Shown: piece after piece, positions 34,766-39,962 of the stretch
Layout of the letters: each line of letters opens with the position of its first letter
How positions within the stretch are numbered: the stretch's first letter is position 1
Origin: Deinococcus ruber
Lineage (GTDB): Bacteria > Deinococcota > Deinococci > Deinococcales > Deinococcaceae
DNA length: 39,962 nt
Assembly: GCF_014648095.1 (NCBI RefSeq)
Contig: NZ_BMQL01000041.1
Coordinates: 1-39,962, forward strand
Reading direction: 5' to 3'
Notes under the pieces: model-generated
What the model was told of the DNA's origin: nothing
The model's input: the letters and a program-made list of their open reading frames with translations, nothing else
Databases searched by the model: none
Translations under genes and position numbers: made by a program

Positions 34766-34860
34766 TCACTTGCGCTTAGACGAGGTCTTCTTGGCAGGTA
34801 CTTTGGCCTTCGCTCGGAAATCGCCAAGTGATTGACCGTTCATGTCAATCGCTCTCATTT
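34766..34860 (-). pseudogene. decayed 3' end of the lysine-tailed gene, copy 2
   Basis: On the minus strand the sequence encodes NGQSLGDFRAKAKVPAKKTS then SKRK and a TGA stop at 34766-34768, close to the intact tail at 37943 (KAPVKKTSAKRK). Only about the last 30 codons are recognisable. It marks the junction between the two tandem units. Better preserved than copy 1, so it is younger or under less decay. Confidence 0.7.
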
Positions 34861-35443
34861 TCTGACACCCTTTGGATTCAGTCAGCCTGATTCACTTTGT
34901 CGCAGCCATCACAGTTGAAACCATCATATCGTCAGCAAGACGGCCGCACCACGCTCCCCCTGCAGGCTGCTTCACTCACACTCGAGATCAACCCCGAATG
35001 CTACGCACCGCATGACAATCTGACCTGCCGTGTCTTTATTCTTCAGGGGTTAACGCTCGAATAACGCTCCCATGTCTATTCTCGATAGCTGATGAAGTCA
35101 AGCCAGTCAGCGGTCATGCGCGTTCCAAGCCTCCTGAGACATGGCTTGTCTCGCCGCTGCTCCACGTTCTTCTGGTTGGACTTCGCGCGCCTCCTCACGC
35201 TTGACGACCACCGTCTGCACAACAAGGCCGTCCGTCCGCTTGTGACACGCTCAACTGAACGAGGTCACGTCGCACCGCTGGACCGGATCTGTGCCCACCC
35301 TGTTGGTTGCGCGGCTGTCTCCATGATCGAAACAGTGCTCGTTGAACCGTCGAATGCGCGCTGAAGCGGTCTTCTCAGGCATTCCCCACACTCATTCCGA
35401 TCCCGCAACCTTTCTCTTTTCTTATAGACACACAGGAGAACAG
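34861..35443 (+). other. conserved upstream region of the second peptide-lipoprotein unit
   Basis: This region mirrors 31706-32279. TTAACGCTCGAATAACGC lies at 35050-35067, and the 50 bp before the peptide start again hold TCTTTTCTTATAGACACACA and AGGAG. A short frame from ATG 35092 parallels the one at 31938 in position but diverges in sequence. I see no confident gene. Confidence 0.55.
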
Positions 35444-35620
35444 ATGCCCGAAATGCTCGAACCCACCCCCGCCACCGCTCCTACACCTTCCCGATACGTC
35501 GCTCCACAGTTGACACGCCAAGGACAGTGGCAGACCGTCACCCTCTTCGTGTCCATTCCGATGGGGCCAGGGAACTTCAGTCTCCCTGGCATGAACGATA
35601 CCGACCAGAGTGGCCGCTGA
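35444..35620 (+). CDS. 58-aa RiPP-like precursor peptide with lasso-type leader motif, copy 2
   Basis: The second copy has the same length and arrangement as the first, with AGGAG 5 nt before the ATG at 35444 and a TGATG overlap with the lipoprotein start. Residues 18-33 again fit YxxPxLxxxGxxxxxT exactly. The presumed core is LFVSIPMGPGNFSLPGM then NDTDQSGR. Compared with copy 1, the N-terminal 17 residues differ at six positions while residues 18-53 differ at only one, so the part from the Tyr onward is what matters. The extreme C terminus (last two residues) varies. The conserved Pro, Gly and Met pattern in the core is unusual and not known to me. Confidence 0.7.
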   Translation: MPEMLEPTPATAPTPSRYVAPQLTRQGQWQTVTLFVSIPMGPGNFSLPGMNDTDQSGR

Positions 35621-37785
35621 TGCGTCGCGCCCTGTTCGCCTTGCCCCTCACCGCGCTGCTCGCGGCCTGTGGCAGTGCGACGACCTCCGTGACCAGTGAC
35701 CGGACACCGGTCACCAGTCAGCCCACACCAGCGCAGGCGACGACCGGCCAGCTGTACGAAGTCAAGTTCCAGAATATCGGCACCTCCACGGCGACCTCCA
35801 GTGTGTCGCCCATCCCAGTGGGTGTGACACCCCAGTCACTTCAAGACATCGACGACAGCAAACTTGTCTTCAGGCCGCTCACCGTCGATACCTTTGTCGT
35901 TGCTGGCACACGGTATATCCGGGCCATCTACAACGTCATCAACAACACCGGGGCGGACATTCAACACCTGACCTTCGTTCCGATCGATACCGATGTTGAT
36001 CCGGGGGCGACCACGCCCCCGACGGTGGACCCAACCGTGGGCAGTACGTACTTCAAGAGCCTCAAGCGCTTCGATGGCAGTGATACGTCCAGTCGGGCCA
36101 CCGATCTGACGCCTGTCACGGGCCGGACGTACAGTGCCGCCTCGCAGCGGGACGTCACCGACCCGGAGGCCACGCCCTACACCGCCCTGAACACCAGCAC
36201 GCTGCATCCAGGGGCACCCACTGGGTTGATTGTTGCTGGCCGCGCGACCAGTGGGTGGCGCAACGGGACGACACTGCCCGATGGTGCGAGCACGGCCATC
36301 ACGTTTGCCGTCGCGGTGGCCAACAGTAACGCGCAGACCGACCCCTTTACCTTCAGCCTGATGGTGGCTGAGGGCGACGATGTCACGCCGCCGACCGTGA
36401 CAGGGATCAGTCCGAACCAGGGCTCGACGCTGGGGGGCACCGCTGTCACCGTAATGGGTAGCAACTTCTCCAGTCGTACGACCGTCAAGTTTGGTGGTGT
36501 GGCTGCGACAAGTGTGGTCATCAGCAGCCCGATCAGTCTCACGGCCGTGATCCCCGCCGCCGCTGCTGCTGGGCCAGTGGATGTGGTGGCGTCGACGGGC
36601 GGTGATAGCAGTCCGATCAGTGCAGCAGATCAATTCACGTATGTCTCGACCCCCACTGTGGCAAGCGTCACTCCAAACGGGGGCTTGATCACCGGAGGGA
36701 CCATGGTGAGTGTCACGGGCACTGGCTTCAGTCCCGGGATGACCGTGAAGTTTGGCGGGATGACGGCGAGCAATGTGAACGTCATCAGCTCAACGAGTCT
36801 GACAGCAACCAGTCCGGCAATGAGCACGACGGGGAATGTGGATGTGGTGGTGTCGAATGCGAATGGGAGCAGTGCGACGAGTGCAGCCGATCAGTTCGGA
36901 TACCTGAGCATCAGTGAGTTCAACGTGCCGACGGCAGATAGTCAGCCATTGGGCATCACCAGTGGCGCGGATGGAAATCTCTGGTTCGCGGAATTCAATG
37001 CGACACAGGTCGGCCGCATCACATCAGCGGGTGTCATTCAGGAATTTCCCACGTCTGGAAGCAGTGCGTACGGTATTGGCATCACGCGGGGTCCTGGGAC
37101 AGATCCGAACGTCTGGATGGCTGGGTACACTGCGGTCGGACGTGTGGCACAGAGTGGGACGGTGACCGACATTGCAACGCCGAGCAGTACAAACGGGCCG
37201 AACTACATCGCTGCTGGGCCAGATGGCAATCTGTGGTTTACCGATTACGGAGCGAACAGAATCAACCGCCTCACCCCCCAGGGCACCGTGACGCGGTTCG
37301 CTGTCCCGAATGGGAGCAATGATCTACAGGAAGTCACAGGTGGCCCAGACGGAAACGTGTGGTTTACAGAAAAAACGAGTAACAAGATCGCCCGCATTAC
37401 GCCAGCTGGGGCCATCACGGAATTTGCCATTCCAACGGTAGGCAGTCAGCCGCAGGGGATCACGAAGGGCCCAGACGGGAACTTGTGGTTCACGGAAAGC
37501 GCTGGAAATAAGATCGGGCGGATCACGCCAGCTGGCGTGATCACGGAATTTAGCATTCCCACGGGGAATAGCAATCCGCAGGGGATCACGAGCGGGGCGG
37601 ATGGGAATGTGTGGTTCGTGGAGCAGGGTGGGAATAAGATCGCCCGTATCACGCCGAGTGGGCGCATCATAGAGTTCAGCGTGCCGACCGCGTCGAGTGG
37701 GTTGGCGGGGATTACCAGTGGACCGGATGGGAATCTATGGTTCACGGAGCTGACGGGCAATAAGATCGGGGTGCTGAAGCGCTGA
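35620..37785 (+). CDS. lipoprotein with two TIG domains and a Vgb-like beta-propeller, copy 2
   Basis: This 721-aa paralogue starts with the same signal MRRALFALPLTALLAAC and keeps all domains of copy 1: the unknown N-terminal domain (about residues 18-255), two TIG domains (TVKFGGVAATSVV and TVKFGGMTASNVN), and about seven propeller blades with GITSGADGNLWFAE and NKIGRITPAGVITEF repeats. The propeller again contains no histidine. The N-terminal domain and TIG loops differ more than the blades. Translation is coupled to the 58-aa peptide upstream. A surface-exposed binding or adhesion role is plausible from the domains; any specific ligand is unknown. Confidence 0.9.
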   Translation: MRRALFALPLTALLAACGSATTSVTSDRTPVTSQPTPAQATTGQLYEVKFQNIGTSTATSSVSPIPVGVTPQSLQDIDDSKLVFRPLTVDTFVVAGTRYIRAIYNVINNTGADIQHLTFVPIDTDVDPGATTPPTVDPTVGSTYFKSLKRFDGSDTSSRATDLTPVTGRTYSAASQRDVTDPEATPYTALNTSTLHPGAPTGLIVAGRATSGWRNGTTLPDGASTAITFAVAVANSNAQTDPFTFSLMVAEGDDVTPPTVTGISPNQGSTLGGTAVTVMGSNFSSRTTVKFGGVAATSVVISSPISLTAVIPAAAAAGPVDVVASTGGDSSPISAADQFTYVSTPTVASVTPNGGLITGGTMVSVTGTGFSPGMTVKFGGMTASNVNVISSTSLTATSPAMSTTGNVDVVVSNANGSSATSAADQFGYLSISEFNVPTADSQPLGITSGADGNLWFAEFNATQVGRITSAGVIQEFPTSGSSAYGIGITRGPGTDPNVWMAGYTAVGRVAQSGTVTDIATPSSTNGPNYIAAGPDGNLWFTDYGANRINRLTPQGTVTRFAVPNGSNDLQEVTGGPDGNVWFTEKTSNKIARITPAGAITEFAIPTVGSQPQGITKGPDGNLWFTESAGNKIGRITPAGVITEFSIPTGNSNPQGITSGADGNVWFVEQGGNKIARITPSGRIIEFSVPTASSGLAGITSGPDGNLWFTELTGNKIGVLKR

Positions 37786-37823
37786 GGTGCGCTGCTGAAG
37801 ATGGCCCTGTACGGTGTTCGTGA

Positions 37824-37860
37824 CAGCAGGAAGCCCCCACCAAGTGGGGGCTTCCTGCTG
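37824..37860. terminator. strong bidirectional hairpin after the second lipoprotein gene
   Basis: Positions 37824-37840 and 37844-37860 form a perfect 17-bp stem with a 3-nt loop, CAA. It lies between the lipoprotein gene and the convergent lysine-tailed gene, so it can serve both. No clear T-run follows. Confidence 0.8.
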
Positions 37861-37942
37861 CTGTCGTCTGTGTTCAGAGGAGACGTCTATCAGTGGAGGG
37901 TTGTGAACGGGAGGCTCTTCTTCTCTCCTCTCCTCTGCTTGC

Positions 37943-38395
37943 CTACTTGCGCTTCGCCGAGGTCTTTTTGACGGGCGCTTTCGCGTTCGCACTGGCCCGA
38001 CTGGTGCCGAGCGTCTGACCTTTGGTGTAGCTCGCGGTCATCTTCTGCCGCGTCTGCGCTGCCAGCGTCTTGAAGTCAATCAGTCCGGCTTCGATATTCT
38101 CGACGGTCGTGTGGACCTTGCCACCCGTCCGCAGGGGGGTGAGTTCGCGGTTGATCCGCTCGAACCAGACTTCAAACTCGGGCGTCGCGTCAATCACCAT
38201 ATCCCGGACGCTCCGGCTGTAGCACTCCCCTCCTCCACGCTTGCTGAAGCTCTTCGGGAGCGCGAAGCGTTCCGGCAACTCCCCCGCGTCAAGCTCTCCC
38301 TCACGCACCGCTGCACGAAGTTGTTTCACAAAGGCGTCACTGCGCTGAGGATTCTGCAACTTCTCGATCTGCTGACTCAATTTGATATAGGGCAT
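37943..38395 (-). CDS. lysine-tailed hypothetical protein, 150 aa
   Basis: I choose the ATG at 38395 (MPYIKLSQQIEKLQNPQRSD); a second ATG directly upstream at 38398 is equally possible. TATAAT lies 7 nt before 38395, matching a leaderless promoter. The protein is soluble, with a helical N-terminal half (DAFVKQLRAAVREGELDAGE) and a central SRSVRDMVIDATPEFEVWFE section. The C terminus is a Lys/Ala-rich tail (KAPVKKTSAKRK) like those of DNA-binding proteins. Two decayed copies of the same 3' end lie at 34766 and 31614. It is divergent from the ParA operon, with the palindrome in between. The family is not recognised; a role in plasmid maintenance is possible from position. Confidence 0.75.
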   Translation of the reverse strand: MPYIKLSQQIEKLQNPQRSDAFVKQLRAAVREGELDAGELPERFALPKSFSKRGGGECYSRSVRDMVIDATPEFEVWFERINRELTPLRTGGKVHTTVENIEAGLIDFKTLAAQTRQKMTASYTKGQTLGTSRASANAKAPVKKTSAKRK

Positions 38396-38402
38396 CATGA
38401 AT

Positions 38403-38408
38403 ATTATA
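38403..38408 (-). promoter_or_regulatory. -10 element of a probable leaderless promoter
   Basis: TATAAT on the minus strand ends 4 nt before the ATG at 38398 and 7 nt before the ATG at 38395. That puts the expected transcription start at or next to the start codon, an arrangement common in Deinococcus. No clear -35 box is seen and there is no ribosome binding site. Confidence 0.65.
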
Positions 38409-38453
38409 CGACGCAGAGAGTGCGGAGGCATCGTTTTATACTCGAGTACAATT

Positions 38454-38485
38454 TGCATGATGGCGTGAACTCACGCGATCATGCA
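38454..38485. promoter_or_regulatory. 15-bp-arm palindrome upstream of parA (operator or centromere candidate)
   Basis: TGCATGATGGCGTGA at 38454-38468 and TCACGCGATCATGCA at 38471-38485 are inverted copies matching at 14 of 15 positions, separated by AC. It lies in the AT-rich 155-bp spacer between the divergent lysine-tailed gene and parA. The site could be an operator for autoregulation or a parS-like site bound by the partner protein. Only one copy is visible. Confidence 0.6.
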
Positions 38486-38551
38486 TGCTTGCAAAGTTGA
38501 GAAGAAAAATGCAAAATTGTTTGTAAGAAAAAAAGTTTTCAAAGGAGAGAT

Positions 38552-39163
38552 ATGATTTTATCGCTTGTTTCATGGAAGGGAGGATGTGGAAAGACGACGA
38601 GTAGCATCCATCTCGCAGCGCTCCTCGCAAGCCGCGGCACCACGATGCTCGTAGATGAAGATCGCAGCCGCAACGCCAGCAACTGGGCAGGGCGAGGTGC
38701 AGGCGTCTTACCGTTCAAGGCGTATCCGCCACGCGCCCTGGGCACTGAAGCAAGAAAACACGAGCATATTGTCATCGACACCAGAGGCGGACTTGAGGAC
38801 CAGGACCTTCTCGATCTTTATGAAAACAGCGACATTGTTGTTGTGCCGGCCGTCGCAGAGAGCATGACGCTCGAAGCGCTCGTCAATACTGTCCAGACGC
38901 TCAAAAAACACGGGAAGGACACGCAAAAATTACGCGTTCTCTTCACGATGGCCCGGCGGGCTTCAGGTAAGACAGATAAAGTCGCAGAAGCAAAAAATGC
39001 TGTCATGGAATTAGGTATTCAAACACTTCAGACAACGATTCGGGCTACAGAAGCATTCAAGGATGCCTGTGATGCAGGACGTCTTGTAAAAGATACCCGA
39101 AATCCAGTTGGGAAACTGGCTTGGATGGACTATGAACGCGCCTTCCGGGAGCTGACAGCGTGA
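38552..39163 (+). CDS. parA: ParA-family partition ATPase, 203 aa
   Basis: This is a small ParA of the type without an N-terminal DNA-binding domain. The deviant Walker A motif is KGGCGKTTSS at residues 9-18, VDEDRSRNASNWAGRG carries the A' region and HIVIDTRGGLEDQDLLDLYE the Walker B part. AKGAGAGAGA-like proline loops are absent, as usual. AAGGAGA lies 4-5 nt before the ATG at 38552. Such ATPases move plasmid copies apart by forming patterns on the nucleoid. The next gene overlaps its stop (GTGA), as expected for a ParA plus partner pair. An operator-like palindrome lies about 70 bp upstream. It supports the view that the window belongs to a plasmid or secondary chromosome. Confidence 0.93.
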   Translation: MILSLVSWKGGCGKTTSSIHLAALLASRGTTMLVDEDRSRNASNWAGRGAGVLPFKAYPPRALGTEARKHEHIVIDTRGGLEDQDLLDLYENSDIVVVPAVAESMTLEALVNTVQTLKKHGKDTQKLRVLFTMARRASGKTDKVAEAKNAVMELGIQTLQTTIRATEAFKDACDAGRLVKDTRNPVGKLAWMDYERAFRELTA

Positions 39164-39558
39164 CCGGTCGCTTCGCTGGCTTGAAGGATATTCAGCACCC
39201 GGAGGAGGAATTGTCGGTGGAGGAGACGACCGAACTTCCGAAGACTCGGAAACCTCGTCTCCCATCCGCAGTTCCTCAACCACCAGCAGCACAAGCGCCT
39301 GCGTTGCGCCCGGAGGGTGCAGCTCGTCCGTGGGAAGTCGTCGCCCAACCTGTGGAACCAGTGAAAGCACTGAATGGCCGTGTTCCACGGTCTGTTCGCT
39401 TGGCATTCGACCGCCAGTTGACGGACGCCATGGAAACGCTCAGAACAGATATAACGGTCGATCTGGCTGTTGAAGCCCTCGCACGTCTCGTCACTGAACA
39501 CGAAGATGTGCGCGAGCGATGGTTAGGCATTCTCTGGGAATTGAAAAAGAAGACTTGA
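39160..39558 (+). CDS. probable ParB-like partition partner, 132 aa
   Basis: The GTG start at 39160 overlaps the parA stop by 4 bp, which couples the two genes. The N-terminal two thirds are disordered and rich in Pro, Glu and Ala (LPSAVPQPPAAQAPALRP). The C-terminal part (VPRSVRLAFDRQLTDAMETL, then TDITVDLAVEALARLVTE) resembles a ribbon-helix-helix or small helical DNA-binding domain. It has no classical ParB nuclease or HTH domain, which fits the small centromere-binding proteins paired with short ParA ATPases. The identification rests mainly on gene order. Confidence 0.7.
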   Translation: MTGRFAGLKDIQHPEEELSVEETTELPKTRKPRLPSAVPQPPAAQAPALRPEGAARPWEVVAQPVEPVKALNGRVPRSVRLAFDRQLTDAMETLRTDITVDLAVEALARLVTEHEDVRERWLGILWELKKKT

Positions 39559-39564
39559 CACTCC

Positions 39565-39580
39565 CAGGGTTAAAACCCTG
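39565..39580. terminator. small hairpin after the partition operon
   Basis: CAGGGTTAAAACCCTG forms a 7-bp stem with a 2-nt loop just after the partition operon stop. It is short and has no T-run. Its right end overlaps the IS end at 39578, so it could be partly IS-derived. Confidence 0.35.
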
Positions 39581-39596
39581 ATCGTTACCCATAAGT
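39578..39596 (+). mobile_element. Tn5/IS50-like outside end, left end of an IS element
   Basis: CTGATCGTTACCCATAAGT agrees with the Tn5 outside end at 13 of 19 positions, including CTGA at the start and AAGT at the finish. It precedes the transposase start at 39612 by about 15 bp, the right place and orientation for the left end of an IS50-like element. Confidence 0.6.
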
Positions 39597-39611
39597 GATG
39601 CAAACTAGGGA

Positions 39612-39962
39612 ATGGACAGCACTTGGCTGAATGCTCTGCAATGGGCAGAGGAGCAATGGGGTGCCCTTGACCTCGGGGATGTCCGTAGGACAAGACGAGC
39701 CGTCAGCATTGGGACGGCTTTCGCTGCTTCTCCAGAAGACTCTCTCCCTCAACAATGCGGTTCCTGGGGCGAGGTGAACGCAGCGTATCGTCTGCTGGAC
39801 GATGAGCACCTCAGTCACGAGGTGCTCTCCAGGCTCCACTGGGACCACACACGGCAGGCAGCGCGTTCCGCGCTGCCTGTCCTGTTCATTCAGGATACGA
39901 CAGAGCTCGATTTCAGTTCCCACACAGCCACGACCGAGCTCGGACATATTGGTGACGCCCAT
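39612..39962 (+). CDS. IS4-family (Tn5/IS50-like) transposase, N-terminal part, cut by window edge
   Basis: The ATG at 39612 starts an open frame that runs past the end of the window (117 codons visible). The start WLNALQWAEEQWGALDLGDV followed by RRTRRAVSIGTAFAASPEDS and QCGSWGEVNAAYRLLDDEHL is the Tn5-type N-terminal DNA-binding domain. LPVLFIQDTTELDFSSHTAT carries the first catalytic Asp (QDTTELD). The element's left end lies directly upstream and the frame looks intact so far, so the IS may be active. The rest of the element lies outside the window. Confidence 0.85.
   Translation, partial: MDSTWLNALQWAEEQWGALDLGDVRRTRRAVSIGTAFAASPEDSLPQQCGSWGEVNAAYRLLDDEHLSHEVLSRLHWDHTRQAARSALPVLFIQDTTELDFSSHTATTELGHIGDAH

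Larger units (their letters stand above)
31614..37942. repeat. tandem duplication, two diverged units of about 3.16 kb
   Basis: Unit 1 (31614-34765) and unit 2 (34766-37942) have the same order: a 3' piece of the lysine-tailed gene on the minus strand, a leader region, a 58-aa peptide gene, a 721-aa lipoprotein gene and a hairpin. The stop codons of the three gene-end copies lie at 31614, 34766 and 37943, giving periods of 3,152 and 3,177 bp. Because a gene end also caps the left side, a third unit may once have stood there. Both lipoproteins have exactly the same length. Confidence 0.85.

Noticed and set aside
1..39962. CRISPR arrays, tRNA or rRNA genes, riboswitches, and the radiation/desiccation response motif of Deinococcus
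   Set aside because: I looked for regular spaced repeats, tRNA-like cloverleaf ends, and the palindromic TTATGTCATT-type motif upstream of the repair operon, and found none.

Overview
The window looks like part of a Deinococcus replicon, probably a plasmid or secondary chromosome. It is GC-rich with many mobile-element remnants. It carries a small ParA partition operon, two site-specific recombinases, a leaderless-type promoter, and an RNA-repair cluster containing an HD-Pnk/short-ligase pair like the one known from D. radiodurans. The genus is inferred from gene content; no marker gene is present.

Region 1 (1-1.4 kb) holds small genes and inverted repeats, ending in a perfect 21-bp-stem hairpin. 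Region 2 (1.43-9.73 kb, minus strand) is the centrepiece: seven genes in one operon, nearly all joined by 4-bp start/stop overlaps. In transcription order they are a short RNA/DNA ligase, HD-Pnk (phosphatase-kinase), Hen1 (3'-end 2'-O-methyltransferase), two RlaP-type nucleotidyltransferases, a 249-aa protein of unknown function, and a full-length Pnkp (kinase-phosphatase-adenylyltransferase). The operon therefore holds two complete end-healing and sealing routes plus nucleotidyltransferases that could alter RNA ends.

Region 3 (9.85-24.5 kb) lies between the operon and a second integrase. It contains a TOPRIM-like protein with an altered active site, a tyrosine recombinase, an intact-looking IS5-family element, and a giant exonuclease-RecQ-UvrD helicase gene. 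That helicase gene is broken by a C-run indel and a 28-bp tandem duplication. A frameshifted DUF4034-like gene and a 1,104-aa alpha-solenoid gene are divergently arranged next, followed by the second tyrosine recombinase. The layout suggests an integrated accessory island in which the helicase has decayed.

Region 4 (24.5-31.5 kb) is mobile-element debris (IS4-, IS630- and IS3-type remnants), an uncharacterised ORF, a MalT/LAL-type LuxR regulator with a small downstream gene, and a 131-bp MITE-like element.

Region 5 (31.6-38.4 kb) is a tandem duplication with a period of about 3.16 kb. Each unit has a conserved leader, a 58-aa peptide whose N-terminal half matches the lasso-peptide leader motif YxxPxLxxxGxxxxxT, and a translationally coupled lipoprotein with two TIG domains and a histidine-free beta-propeller. 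Each unit is bounded by a copy of the 3' end of a lysine-tailed gene, which is intact only at the right end. Region 6 (38.4-39.96 kb) is the partition operon with an upstream palindrome, then the left end of a Tn5/IS50-like transposase gene cut by the window edge.
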